From: Eutrigla gurnardus
Taxonomy: Eukaryota; Chordata; Actinopteri; Perciformes; Triglidae
Length of the DNA: 64,000 bases
Assembly: GCA_963514095.1 (NCBI GenBank)
Contig: OY741276.1
Coordinates: 4,218,603 to 4,282,602 of the forward strand
Reading direction: 5' to 3'
This document shows, piece by piece, positions 14,006 to 39,013 of the stretch; position 1 is the first letter of the stretch; every line of letters begins with the position of its first letter. The notes under the pieces were generated by a model that had not been told where the DNA came from, did no database searches, and was given only the letters and a program-made list of their open reading frames with translations. A program made the position numbers and the translations under genes.

Positions 14006-14460
14006 CAGAGGTGGGAAGTGACGAAGTACAAATACTTCCTTACTGTACTTAAGTGGAATTTTCAGTGTATTTATTTTTCCGACAACTTTTTACTTTTACT
14101 TCCTACTTTTTTAAAACGAATATCTGTCAAATATCTTTAAAAACAGGCTTGTTACTTTAGTTTCAATGCATTTGAGTGGAAATATCTATTATTTTATTCC
14201 TTATTAATATGAGGTGAGACTCGGCCTTGCAAAAAAAAAAAAAAAAGGAATTCATAGGGATACTTTTACTACATTTTTTGTACTTCTAAGTGATACTTTA
14301 TACACGAGTAAATTTCAGAGCCTGTACTTTTTCCACTTTTACTCAAGTAAAGAAGTTGACTTCTACTTTCACCAGTTTGCACACACGTACTTTTACTTTC
14401 ATCGGAATCTGTTTGAACAAAAGTACCTGCTGTACTTTTAGTTTAGAATGACTGTACTTC
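14006..14460. mobile_element. Tol2-like non-autonomous hAT element
   Basis: The left end reads CAGAGGTGGGAAGT followed by ACTGTACTTAAGT, close to the left terminus of the medaka hAT element Tol2. The interior is full of TACTTTTACTTT-type words and has no transposase frame. A 10-bp direct repeat, CACAAGAGTG, flanks it at 13996-14005 and 14461-14470, consistent with the 8-bp target duplication of hAT elements plus chance matches. The right terminus stops at GTACTTC without the expected CACCTCTG. Confidence 0.75.
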
Positions 14461-14929
14461 CACAAGAGTGGTATATCTTGGCTATGCAGTCGCAATGTGA
14501 AGGTAATAGCTGTGGTTACTGATGAGCACGACCTACGTCACAAATACAGATAAGACACCTGTTATTGAATTTATTTGTGTGTGTGTGTGTGTGTGTATGG
14601 GAATTTATTTAATGTTGTAAAACAGCGTAGGAGGGGAATACTTAAACTTAAAGTGAAAGCAAACTGTCTTCCAGTGAAAAAGGATATTTCATTGAAGACG
14701 CTCAGAAAGAAAATGACTGTAACTTCCTGTTGAGACTAAAACAGAATGAGCCTGTGGTATGTTGAGTGGTGAGTTGAGTCATTTCAGGTATTTTTTTTTA
14801 ATGTCCTCAGGTAGTTTGTGTATCTCATCTTATTATTACAGTATAATACTATTTTATTAGTGGGAGGTTTAGGTTGCGGGTTAAGATTAGTTCATATTGT
14901 TTTTTTTAGATGCGGGCTAAACGCGCCGG

Positions 14930-15459
14930 TCTCCATGGTAATGAGATTATCCGCGGAGGTTACACTCGCGGAGTGATGGCCGTGATAAACTTGTGGATGG
15001 GCGGAGTTCATGAACCTCGACTGTAAAACCGCCTGCCCTGCTTATCCGAGCGTCTGTCCGAGGCAGCAGCAGATGCGCCGTCCGAGCTAAGAAGCTACTA
15101 GTCCAATTAACCGAGAGGAGGCGGAAGGAGAAGGAAAAAAAAAACAACACGCACGCTAGCCTACTAAACGTAACGTACACTCAGGGGATGGATACGAGGA
15201 GCGCTGCCGTGGTGATGACGACCTGAAACCCGCCAACCCCCCCCCCCCCCAAAAAAAATAACAAAACAAGTTGGACCAGAAGCAACATGCCGGTGTGTTC
15301 ACGGCGTTGCTAGATCCGGCGTTTTTAAGCCTCTTTTCTCAGCCAACCAAAGACGAAGAAGACGAAGAAGAAGAAGAAGAAGGAGAAGTATCTGCTTCTG
15401 GGTCGTCCGCACGCGCGCCGCCAGTTAGAGACTGCTCCTCGCGACGGCGGCTCGTTAAC
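14930..15459 (+). promoter_or_regulatory. Promoter and 5' UTR of the inpp5a-like gene
   Basis: CpG-rich sequence begins near 14930 and runs through the first exon, ending at the ATG at 15460. The frame of the ATG is open upstream to a TAA at 15259 but contains no ATG, so translation should begin at 15460. GCTAGC/GCTAAC words lie just downstream (about 15640-15725), as at the gpat4 promoter. Confidence 0.45.
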
Positions 15460-27766
<12,307 letters not shown>

Positions 27767-28504
27767 CTCGGATCCTTCTCAATGGTAAGAGCACGTGCCA
27801 GCGAGTGCGTCTCCATACTGTACAGCATGTTGAAATGTGTGTGTGTGTGTCCATGTGGTGATTCCAGGGGGGGATTCAGTGTGTGAGAGGGATCACAGTA
27901 ATCTTGCCCCGGTCCCCAGAGAGCCATAACCCGGGCTGGTCCATTGGAGTTGGGATATGAACTAAGATGAAGTGCCTGCGGGACACAAGCGCTCCTTTTG
28001 TGTCCAGCGCAGTAGGACCACAAGCGATCAGCACCTTCCACTGATCTATGTCAATTGAATCCTCTCCACTGTCGCCGTGGCGACACGCTAAGTGCATCGC
28101 TGGCCCTCTTTTTCATTAATTACCATATGGATGGTCGGCCGGAGAGACATGCATCGTGCCGGACAGCGTATTGGCATTTTTACGGCCATGATTTTTGTTT
28201 TGCTGCCGTTTAAATGTTCTTCTTTTAGGGATGGACTGCTCTTTCATGAGGGTCCTTCATCAGAGGGCTGCAAAATAATGAGGCCTGCAATGAAGGGACT
28301 TAGAAGTTGCTGCAACCAGACTGCTTTTCATTGTACTGTGTTTCTCCACCTTTTTTAGCAGTAAAGAGACGCATCTTACTTTTTATATCCAATATCACAT
28401 AGGAAAAGAGGATTATCACACAGGTTGTCCCATAACTATTCTCACATATTTGTAGTTTCTGCTGGATGTATGATGTGTGTCCATGTGTGTGTCTGTGTCT
28501 GCAG

Positions 28505-28555
28505 GTCTATAACCGCACCGTCCTCTCAGCTCTGCCACAGTATCAGGACCAGAAG
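28505..28555 (+). other. Candidate extra exon downstream of inpp5a-like stop
   Basis: A polypyrimidine/TG tract and CAG acceptor precede 51 bases that end in AAG|GTAATC. All 17 codons are open in one frame (VYNRTVLSALPQYQDQK). The last coding exon of the inpp5a-like gene is itself followed by a donor (GTAAGA at 27784), so this may be a spliced 3' UTR exon. Direct splicing from exon 14 would break the catalytic GDHKP motif. Confidence 0.3.
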
Positions 28556-28769
28556 GTAATCAGCACGATGGTTACCCGCCACAAACCCGCCCGTCAGCCA
28601 GCAGCGGCCTCAACGCAGGTCGTCCCCGCTGTGAAACCCCCTCCGTCCGTCCTCGCATCACATTCCTGTCTCGCTGCCACACACTGTCGACCGCAGCCCC
28701 CGCGTCACGGCAGCACATGTTTATAAGCAGCTGTTATGGATTCTGATGCAGTTTTCCAGATTCTCAGAT

Positions 28770-30707
28770 CTTAAGTCCCGTGACCTGAAAGCTCGGCGTC
28801 ATCGAGGACGCTCCTGCTCTTCCTGCCTGCAGCCGTAGAGGATGAAACTATGATGTAAAGACATCATACATCGACGTGGATGCAACAAAAAATCATTATA
28901 ATCGTATTTTTGTCCTATTTGTAGTTTTTTTTTTTTTTTGTCAGACAGGCAGTGTCAGACAAACCCCGTCACAAATGCACTCCTTTCCAGTCCTAAATAA
29001 TTATTTAAATCTCTCCAACCGCTCGGGCCACTTTGTAGCAACTGAAATGAACAGCTTCCACTCAGGAGGTTTGAATAATCAGTCAGCCAATCAGAATCCA
29101 GTATGAAACTGCTGTAAATAACATTTAGCTAAATATTATTATGAGCCACTAATAATAATGAAAACTTAAAAAAAAGGGGATCCTTAATATCTAGTATTGG
29201 ACCAGTCCACTTTGCTTTTATTTAGTATTTTAAGCCATTTTTAGTTCAGTTATTTATTTTCTTTTTGAAGTTGTTTATGATGACTGTTATCAGGATTTTA
29301 TACCACAGGGGAAACAAAGTTCAGGACTGCTGCTATCTGGGTTTCCTGTCGACATGTCAGTTTGGTCACGATGCCGTCTGTGGATAAAACGCCGTTCGTC
29401 TTACTGATGCGTCTCTCATACTCGTAGCTGCTTTCTCACGGCGGCTTTCGTTAACTACGTCACACGTCTCTTACGCGACAAAATCACTTCCACAATAGAT
29501 GTTGATGAATGTTGGGTATGTGATGTAGAAATTACACTAAACGGTGGAGGAAAAGGCTCATAACATTTTAAAGCTATAACCAACTGACGACAGCAGATAA
29601 TGAATTTATTAATATCACACAGCAGCAGAGTGTTTCGCCCTGTTTGAATTTAAAGGGACATTCTTTTTGCGGTTTTTCTCTCATGAACCAACCGTATGTC
29701 AATACCAAGTGCTTTAATCCCACAACCTATAATTCAGCAGCTCTCAGTTTTTCTTCCATTTTATCCGTCGTCACTCAGAGAGGATTTTTTCTTTTTTTTT
29801 TACAATTTTGTCTAAAATCTTTTCCACCCTGATCCGGTTGGCATCGACTTTATTCCATTGCCAAAATAATTCTGCTGCAAGCCTCGTGTTTCCTTGTAAC
29901 TGTTCATAAGGGTTGTGGATGTTTCCATCACACGGCTTCACTGTTTCCATCACACGGCGTCTCTTGAACTTCACGATATCCTGTACACAGTATATACACG
30001 TGTGTGCAGCCGCACAGGAGCCACGGTTTGCTTTTGGATTATTATTTTGTTGATTCCTAGTCTCATACTGTAGCACCAGTGCTGTGTAATATTTTTGTGT
30101 GTGAATTATTGGTTAGATCCATTTTATTTTTATTTTTTAATCATGACTAATTGTCAGAATTTAAAATGTGTTTTGTGGTTTTGTTCCAATCCCAGCTGAT
30201 GTGTTAAATTTTTTGTGTGTGTTTTGTGAAACTTACACAGCTTGGTGGAACAGTGCACTCTCTATATTCATACAAAAAAAAAACATAAATTCAGTTATTC
30301 ATGTTTTATACAGGGGGGGACTGAAGCCTCGCCATAAAAAGATTTAAGAATCTGTGATGCAAATGTGTGTAGAAGAGTGTGTAAGTAATAAACGTGTAGC
30401 GGTTCATGGGACTGGAGTTCATTACAAGGCCAGTATTACCTTTTCAGATGAACTCTGGTCAAACACTATACACCATTGTCATATTTCACTTTTGTAAATA
30501 AAACCTTACCCTCGTGAATGTGTTGCACTGTGTTGCCTTCGCCTGCAGACGAGGCTGCGTCCCAACACTTGGGATTTTGAGGCTGACGAGTTAATGAGTC
30601 GATTTAAGTCACGGCGCTTCGGGGGAAACGCTCGGTGGAAGACGTGATTGAAGACGTCTTGTTTTGTCTCGTGGAGCTGATGAACTTCACTGGTTGCGTG
30701 CCACAGC

Positions 30708-30740
<33 letters not shown>

Positions 30741-32258
30741 AGGAAAAGACATGATTATGTGTATGATGACATTTTCAAGTACGTGAAAGCTCACACGTCT
30801 TCAAATTGAAGAAATATAGACCAGAGTCATGCAAAAAAAAAAAAAACCAACTACGTCTGTGTTAGGCATTCGTTTTCCATATATTCCAGCCGGGAGGTGA
30901 GCCGTGCTTATTTTGCAGCAGAAGAAAGATGGCGTCTAAAGCATGCGGTGTTGAGTCTGCCCTCTACGGCTGACATGAGCTGGCTGCTGAAGACTTTCTG
31001 TTCAGGGTGAAAGTCGTCGAGGCTCGACAAATCAAGAGACGGATTATTGCATTTTCTTTTGGTCGATTCAGTGGTCGGATAGCTGGTCGCCTCCTGAAAA
31101 TGAATAAATCACTTTAAAATGTGTATTATGGTATCTACGATGTGACCAACATTATCATAATGACCCTAATGGCAGTGTACGACACCAGCGTGGGCACACT
31201 CTGTGTTTTGCTAGCTTTTAATGGGAGCAATCACAGCAGGATTATCTTTTTACAGCCCGACGTCTGGACCGTGTGGAGGCTGAGCGCCTTCAGCCTAAAC
31301 GGTGAACGGGTCTGATGGTATTGATTTTATGTTGACGTGGGCTGTGGAGGGGGTCATTGTCTTCAATTAAGCCATACCACATCGGTAAATCACAAAAAGA
31401 TTTGACCTTTGACCCTTGACTGCTTTCAATGTTTGTGCGTTTTCGCTTCGGTTTCATTCTGACGCTTGATGGCAAACGCACAGGTGGAACTTGAGCTCAA
31501 ACACACACTATTTTATTGTGCGGCATCGTGCAGAATAATAAAACTTGCAGTTGTTTTTGTCAACATTACCATTTAAGCACGTGTAACAGTTATAAACCAG
31601 TGGAATGATAGACGATAACGTGAGCAGAGCTGCACATTTCAGATTTGTAGTCGCTCTTTGGCATAGTCCATGGTCTAAAGTCTGTATTTAATTAACATTT
31701 AGTGCCCTTTTAAAAGCAAAGGCCCTTGAAATAATTACTTTACCTCCAGATTTATGTTATTTTTTTATTTTTAAATGTTATTTCCAGTATTATATATATT
31801 GAAGGGCCAGGCGTATTTCCCTCCTTTCTTTTCTCTTAGAGTGACACTATAAAATGTTTGCTTTTGACCTTTAGTGTTTGCAAACACCACAAAAATGAGA
31901 AACGCGAATAACTTACTGTTTTTATTATTATTATTTATTAGTATTATTACCAATAATATCATGCAGTTTTTATAATGTCATTTTCATGTTTTTACAAAAT
32001 GTTGTGTAATCATCCCCCCTCCCAAACATCAGCGTAACAGAGAAACAGTAACTTAGAAAAGTAAACGTCTTTTTAGCTTCGTTTTTTACAGCCTGTCCGG
32101 ATGAACACGTGACCTCTTGTGAACATGCTTTACTAAATGATTCCGCGTCGTATTCAAAACTAATCATCATTAACAGCATGCAGATCTGCCGAGAAGCGCG
32201 CGCGCGCGCGTGTGTGTGTGATTTCTTTTTTTTTCTGCAGGAAGTGTGCGCGCGTGCG
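28770..32258. other. Spacer between inpp5a-like gene and nkx6.3
   Basis: No convincing gene is seen. The left part may be 3' UTR of the inpp5a-like gene, with AATAAA at 30497-30502. A TG microsatellite lies at 30708-30739 and a CG-alternating tract at 32197-32210. Short open frames here have no family features. Confidence 0.5.
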
Positions 32259-32665
32259 TCAGACGTGGTGCGGCCCGAGGCGCAGCACGGAGAAAGCCCT
32301 GCGGTGTTTGCGCAGCAGCAGCCGGATCTTGTCGTCGTCGGAGTCGGGGTCCAGCGGCTTGTTGTACTCCTCGTCCTCCACCTCGTTCTCCGACGCGTCG
32401 CCGCTCTGCCCCGCCAGGCTGGCCTGCGTGGAGCTCGGCTCCGACGCGCTCTTCTTCCTCCACTTGGTGCGTCGGTTCTGAAACCACACCTAACGGCACC
32501 ACACGACAGACGGGTCTGTTACTGTCTGTCTGTCTGTCTGTCTGGTTTACAAACATGCAATGCGTCAATGTGGCCAGCTGATGTGATGATGTCACTTCAT
32601 GCACTTGTAAGTAATCATGAAGGTCAACTTTGTTGCACCTTTTAAGCCTACCACTACTACTACTA

Positions 32666-32726
<61 letters not shown>

Positions 32727-33947
32727 GAGAAATAACACAAATACCCCCCCAAAAAATCAATGCAATGCATAAATCCTAAATCCGCACAATATCAAAAGCT
32801 TTATATGAAAGCAGTGAAGTCTTTACCTTGACCTGTGATTCAGTCATGCCCAGAGAATAAGCCAGTCTGGCTCTCTCAGGCCCGGCCAAGTACTTGGTCT
32901 GCTCGAATGTTTTCTCCAGAGCGAATATCTGGTGTCCGCTAAACGTCGGTCTGGTGTGTTTCTTCCTGCTGGCCATCTCGCCCAGAGGACCACTGCCTAA
33001 AATACCAAGAAGAAGAAGAAGAAATACTAGATTCACCCACTTAAATAACTTTCTGGGACGATATAGTTCTCATATTTACCATCATGTTCATCTTCTAATC
33101 AGAAACTAAACATATATTCATCCCAGCAATGTGTTATTTTACCTTTTTTTAATATTTAGTTGGACGTTTGAAATGTCACATACACTCATCAACCCTCTTG
33201 CGTCTGCATTTTCTCTCAGATTATAAACTCTTAAAATTCATCTAAAACTTTTAGAATAACATTGAATAATATTTGATTTAATCTAAGATTACAATTAAAG
33301 ATTTGATCACAAACCTTTAGTTTGCATTATTGCATTCAACATTGCAAACTAAAGGTTTTTGATCAAATTAATTTGACCTACAATATACAAACTACTTGAT
33401 CCGTTTCTGTTTCTTTCCTGATTAGATTTGTCTTCTCTAGTAAAGACAATCTGGCGTCCCTCAGGGACCACGTCGAGTCCTGGCAGCAGACACGGGGGAA
33501 GTTATAATGTGTTGATGATGCTGCAGACTCACTGTTGGTGCACTGCTGCCTCCCTCCTCTCCAGTCGCAGCCGCTCTCCGCCCAGCAGCTCATGCTGCGA
33601 CCCTTCATGGCGCACTCGACGCCGGGCTTGGAGAAGCCGCCCAGGGACGAGTTGTAGTCTCGATTATAGTACACGGAGGTGCCGGTGACCGAGGGGCTGA
33701 ACCCCCCCATGGTGGAGTATCCGGACAGGAGGGTGGTGGTGCCCGTGGAGCCCATCCCCATCATGGTGCGGCTCAGGATGTCGCTGATGCCGTGGGGCGT
33801 CCCCGCCTGCAGCTGGCTGTTCAGGCCCGGGTTGAGCTTGTAGAAGGAGTTGGGCACGGAGTACTGGCACACCGGGGCCTTGAGCTCTGAGGGGAACTGG
33901 TTCAGGCCGTTGTTGAACAGGAAAGAGCCCTGGATGTTTGGATCCAT
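32259..33947 (-). CDS. nkx6.3: Homeobox transcription factor Nkx6.3
   Basis: Three exons on the minus strand, 33947-33533, 32996-32827 and 32489-32259, join in phase to 271 residues. The N-terminal repressor-type region carries FPSELKAPVCQYSVPNSFYK and TPHGISDILSR, both NKX6 hallmarks. The homeodomain runs from about KKHTRPTFSGHQIFALEKTF to VWFQNRRTKWRKK and is split by an intron just before the recognition helix WFQNRR, as in NKX6 genes. The acidic C-terminus EYNKPLDPDSDDDKIRLLLR is typical of NKX6-3. The factor acts in the nucleus; in vertebrates NKX6-3 is known from stomach and gut epithelium and hindbrain. The start MDPNIQGSF was chosen over an in-frame ATG five codons upstream because it aligns with the family N-terminus. 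Intact. Confidence 0.96.
32669..32723 (+). repeat. CA microsatellite in nkx6.3 intron 2
   Basis: Uninterrupted CA repeat preceded by an ACT trinucleotide run. Confidence 0.95.
33301..33368. repeat. Near-perfect 26-bp inverted repeat (hairpin) in nkx6.3 intron 1
   Basis: Arms at 33301-33326 and 33343-33368 are complementary except for one base, with a 16-base loop. The sequence is AT-rich. It could be a tiny foldback MITE or a small-RNA-type hairpin; the sequence alone does not decide. Confidence 0.8.
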
Positions 33948-34640
33948 GGGAAGCGCTGTCAACGCTGTCTCCAGGTCTCAGCAACGCATCCAATAAGATC
34001 CAGGCAGGAGAAGAGCTCAGACGGGCCCACGAGGGGAGTTCTCTCACCCGCCGTCCCCAGATGTCCAGATACTTTAAAAGCACTGTTTTGTTTTAACAAA
34101 GTCCGAGCGTGGTGTTTGGCAAAGTTGCTACCACATCAGGAAAAAGCTGATAGTCTCTTCACCTCTTCTCAGCCACAGTGCGGTCTGTGATAATCCCATA
34201 TCTGGCGTCTCAGGCGAGCCCCCGCGGACACAGGTTTTTTAGCGTTCTCCTAAAGACACATGCCTCCCCGCCGGCTCTCTCCTCAGAAGTCATAAATAAG
34301 CAGTATCTGGAAATGGAGTGGCACCTTGATAAAGATAGGCCACATTAGAATGCAGCCTGGGATTGGCCCTCGGTCTGGAGGCTTTAATGCCTCTCTATTG
34401 GCTCCTCGCTGGGAGCCAAGCCTTTTATTGGAAGGCAGCAGATTAATAGTGTTTTGAACAGGTGGAGTGGGAACAAGTTGATTTTTTGATGGCCTGCCAT
34501 GTCTGACCAAGTGTGGTGGAGCAAAGACAGCTGAGCCTGGAGGAGGAGGAGGAGGTGATGGAGGAGGTGGAGGAGGGGGGGCGGCTCTGTTTTCTGGTTT
34601 ATTACTGGTAACAAACATATATTGTTGCATCATATAACCA
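33948..34640 (-). promoter_or_regulatory. nkx6.3 5' UTR and putative promoter
   Basis: Read on the minus strand, the stretch upstream of the ATG holds CCAAT boxes near 34355, 34400 and 34430, a CDX/HOX-like TTTTATTGG/CCAATAAAAG at about 34421-34431, and two GATA-type cores near 34328-34338 (GATAAAGATAGG). Such sites fit a gut-expressed gene, but the motif reading is by eye. From 34640 to 35815 I see AT-rich sequence with no gene or recognisable repeat. Confidence 0.4.
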
Positions 34641-36124
34641 TAACCCAAACAAAATCCACATATGCACTCATTTGTGTCAGTTAAAACACTGGATATCTGA
34701 TTCAGTCAATACATTATTGGAGTATTTTTTTTCTTCTGCTTGCTTTAAAATATATAATTTAATAATAATAATATAAAATATATATTCAGAAAATGTAAAT
34801 AAATCACCTAAAAGCTATTCAAAATATCAAATTGGAATCTGGATCCTCATATTTCCTCATCTAGTTCACACTATCTACAGACTCTCATTCAATAAGAGGT
34901 GCCAGCATATCACACAGTATCCGATGTGTTCATATGTAATACTGGAATGTATTATATTCATCTATTAAAACATGAAACTATACAGAACAAGTAAGTGTTT
35001 CATTAGTCTTCCCCATATGTATTAAATCAATGCATTCAAATCTGATATGAGGATGAACATACCTGGCAATTAAATATTTGTATTATTATTAATTGAGATA
35101 AAAATGGATAAACTCAATGATCGTTGTGACTTTTCACTCCTAAATGTGCAGAAGAAGTTGAGGTTTTATTGAGCTTAATCATTATTTTAGTTTTCATTAT
35201 GCCTTTTAATGAACTCTAAGCAAATTTAGTACAAATTACAAGTTACTGTTGTGCTTTTTTGAGTTCTTGCAGTAAGTTGGTGCATATTTCAACTACAGGA
35301 TGTATAAAGAATATCATTTCCTTCATGGGAAGTTCATAGGATGTGATCATCCAGTCACAGAAGTTTCTAGTTTGGAACATTTGTTAGAGAAGCTGCAGAC
35401 AGCTGATGATTCTGCAGCGTCTGTCAGGTGACCGGGGGGATTTCCTGGTGGGAAGAAGTCACGAGGAAAAGCAGAGAGTTAGTAACTTTCCAGGAGTGAT
35501 GAAATCCCTTTGGATTTCCTGTCGGGGCTTCATCTCGTCATGGGGGCGGTGACGGAGAACCAATGAGGACTGAAGACAGGCTGCGTCCTGTAGAGGGCGA
35601 CAAAGCTGAGCAAGCAGCAACATGAACTTGAGGTCATTTTAGAGTATGGAGCCCTGCATGATGTCATCACCTAACCATGCATGAGCGTCCCTCGTGTCCA
35701 ATCGGCCGTCGGGGACGTAGCATCAAACACGTTGGTGGGATTTTTCCATGAAACATTGAAGAAGGGGACTTTTCCAGGGAATTTGAGATGCATCCAAGTT
35801 TACAGCAAACACCAGAGGTAGATGAATACACTGTGAAACTATCTGCAAGTACAGAAACTACAATCGGGGTAAAGTTGTGAGAAAAATCAGCAAGATGTTG
35901 TTTGCTTGACCTTTTATCTTTCAGCGTAAAACAAACATCACAAGATGACGATTTCTGCAGAAATAATCAGTTCACCTCACGATGGGATTTCATGTTGCTG
36001 CTCTCGAGGTCACTGATTTGAACAGACTAAAAGAAATATATGTGCAGCCTGCCCTCCTCCTCCTCCACCCACCTTGCTATCAGCCTGGTAAATTTCCAAT
36101 CTTTGGCTCCGCCCTCCTCTCCTC

Positions 36125-36140
36125 TTTCTTTCACTTTCCC
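36125..36140 (-). promoter_or_regulatory. ISRE / IRF-binding element upstream of neurl3-like A
   Basis: The plus strand reads TTTCTTTCACTTTCCC; its complement GGGAAAGTGAAAGAAA fits the ISRE pattern of two GAAA boxes spaced by two bases. It lies 141-156 bases before the ATG of copy A. IRF and ISGF3 binding to such sites drives interferon induction. The match is exact to the core; function is inferred. Confidence 0.7.
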
Positions 36141-36280
36141 TGTGATGCATGAGGGAATGTTTGTGTTTTGATGCAGCATGTGCCCCACAGTTAAAACACA
36201 GTGCACACTCCCACTCAAGAACAATTCAACCAAGACACAGACGAGAACACATCTTAGTAAAGTAATTATCTGCCTCCGAG

Positions 36281-38184
36281 ATGGAGAGTCACAAGAGGAA
36301 CTCTGGTGAGATTTTTATTCTTTGCTTTCAGTCTGTTTACAGACAACTTGATTTACTGCTTTAAATGTCACGATTTGTCAAGTTACATTTAGGTTGTCAA
36401 GATTAATATGAAGTTTCATCTTTTTTATGTTATTGCTAAACTTAATACTTTTAATAATTACATATTTTTTCTTGGCTTTAGAATTGCAAGTAATGTGGTT
36501 TACTGCTTTAAAGTGTAAAAAAAAGACGTTAGTCGCAATTTGTCAAGTTACGTTTAGGTTTTCAAGATTAATAATAATAATATACATTTTTGTTGTTATG
36601 ATGTTATTGCTAAACTTAATACTTATAATAAATACATATTTAAAAATATACTAATATTAGTGGCACAAATGTTGTTGAAAATCCCAATTTTTTTAATTGT
36701 TTATTTTAAAGTTGTTTAAGTATTTTTCTTTGGAATGAAAATGGTTCTTATAATTGATATTATTATAAACAGATTATACAATTATAAACTTGCCATTTTA
36801 TTGGAAATGCTGAGATGTACTTTCATTCTTACCCCACCAATATCCACTATGACTGGAGTCAAGTAATGATTAACTGACCATAAGGGCAAAACATTGGCAA
36901 AGTGATGATGTTATCTCGAGGATAAAGATTGTTATGATAATAAAATAAATCATGTCACTTATTGATCATTTATTCACTTATAAGAATTCTGCAGCAATTC
37001 TGCACAAATGTCTTTACCGCCTTCTGGTCGAAGATGCAAAACTTCACAGCTTTTTCAAACATCCACTGCTGTGCTTGATGTTTGATGTACTCTACATTCA
37101 CCACTGTGATTTTGTTCCTCTGCAGTCGTTGGGTCTGAGACGCCACACAGGTGTGGCCTGTTCTGCCTCGGACCTCTGACCTTTCACCCTCGGGCTGTGG
37201 GAGAAGAGGTCCGGCTGAGCCACGGAGGTCGTTTCGCAGAGAGGACCGAGAGTACGTTCAAGAATGGCCTGGTGTTCAGCAGCCGCCCGGTGAAGGTCCG
37301 GGACAGGATTCGTCTGAGGGTGGAGAAAAACTCCACAAATTGGGATGGGGCTATGCGTCTGGGCTTCACCAACGTGCCGCCTTCACACAGAACTCTGCCT
37401 CTGCCCAAAATGGCCATCCCCGACCTCATTGCCACCCCAGGACACTGGGCTCGCCCTGTGCCTAACAACCTCTGCCAAGGTTCAGAACTGGAGTTCTGGG
37501 TCTCTGGTGGAGGCAACGTATACGTCACCATCAAGAGCATGAACATAAGGAAGTACAAGCTACTGAAAGGAGTGGATCTCAGCAAGCCGCTGTGGGCCAT
37601 GATAGACATCTACGGACGGACGGGCGCCATTCTCCTCCTGGGTACGTTCCCTCTAAATAACAACGATGTCACAGCCTCTTTTTCCTGGTCTTATTTATTT
37701 CAAAAGATTAAATGATCAAATCTTTGTCGCAGGCTCAAGAAAAAAAAAGTTGCTGTGTAGCATCAGACGTTCCTGTCCTGCACCTGAATGCCTCAAGTCA
37801 CCTGATGTTAACAACCACAGCAATATAATTCCCAGTGTTTCAAGCCGCCATGGAAACAGAGATGAATGTATCTCCAGTCTTGGCCTGAAAGTCCCAGCAG
37901 GTAAGAATAAGTCCTTCCACTCAAATACTATCTGATATCAGCGTTTTGCACATTTCTAGCCGGAGCTAACAGCACATCTCTGATGTCAGTGTTGTAATTG
38001 TGATTCCTCTGATTTCATCACAGATGGAGACACTGTAGGGGATGCATGTGTGGTGTGCCTGGTAAACCAGGCCACAATCACTCTGCCCTGTGGACACCGG
38101 TGTTTATGTAACCGGTGCTCCCCCAAAGTCTTCCAGCAGTTTGGCACCTGCCCGCTGTGCCGACACAATTTCATTGCAGATTGA
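36281..38184 (+). CDS. neurl3: neurl3-like E3 ubiquitin ligase, copy A
   Basis: Exons 36281-36305, 37126-37641, 37733-37900 and 38024-38184 join in phase to 289 residues. Domains: neuralized homology repeat (NHR) at about residues 25-180 (FAERTEST, NGLVFSSRPV, WDGAMRLGFT, LWAMIDIYG), a Ser/Cys-rich linker at 181-236, and a C3HC4 RING at 245-282 (CVVC, LPCGH, CNRC, CPLC) at the extreme C-terminus. This layout matches vertebrate NEURL3 (LINCR), a RING E3 ligase induced by inflammatory stimuli and reported as an interferon-induced antiviral factor. All zinc ligands are present. AATAAA at 38550-38555 is the likely poly(A) signal. It sits in a tandem array with two sister genes and carries an upstream ISRE. 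Confidence 0.9.
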
Positions 38185-39013
38185 ACGGAGAGGTTTGTCT
38201 CCGGGCTGCTTTAAGCTCCAAGACGCCAGGTGGGAATCAGTGATCAAGGTCCAGCCGGGGACCTTTGTCACATGACATTCAACCATCTCATCCTTCATCT
38301 CTAAACGTTTAACATTGAACTGGACTATTCCCTCATCATGTGAAAGAATGTGTGAAACTTGACTGCATGAAAACGGCACTTTAATGGTGATCAAATAAGG
38401 ATCACTGCAAGCGTGAAACCAATCTATGACAAATGTTTACATTTTTACATTCTCTGGACTGTATATATTGCCTCCTTGATGTTGTAAATATTGAATCAAT
38501 TGTTATTTAATTCAATTCTTTTTTTATTGTTAATGAATTGTTTGTCAAAAATAAAATGTACTTTTTGTCACAAAGTGTTCCACCTGTTTAAATGTATATT
38601 TAGGAGAGATAACTTAATTAAGAATGAACTCATGTTGCAAAGATAGGCCACTGATGAAACGACAGTAATCATTGCTCAGGTCACACCAGGAGACTTCACA
38701 GAATATCAATCAATCAATCAATCAATAAAACTACTCTCTTACTGTTTACATTTACAATAATTATTATTTGCTTACACTATGTAGTATATCTTCAACAGGT
38801 TCCTGAAATGTGAAAGTACAACAAGCTTTCCAGTTTCATTATTACTTTAATTATTACTACTTATCATGATTGTTGTAAATAAACAGTTGTAAATATAGAT
38901 AAACATTATCAAAGCAGCTGAACAAATTAAGAAAGCCGGTCGAGATAAGATAAAACGCAGGCAAGGTTTTATAGTTTGACCCCGAGGTTCAAATCCTGTC
39001 TAGTGATGACATT

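Noticed and set aside
15262..15459. In-frame acidic N-terminal extension of the inpp5a-like protein
   Set aside because: No ATG in the extension; VLLVTANVGSLFD already lies close to the family N-terminus from the 15460 start. Non-AUG initiation cannot be excluded but is unsupported.
32109..32645. Plus-strand frames over nkx6.3 exon 3
   Set aside because: Antisense shadows of the homeobox coding exon.
34283..34648. Proline-rich minus-strand frame of about 121 codons
   Set aside because: Arises from GGA/GGT repeats in the nkx6.3 upstream region; low complexity, no family match.
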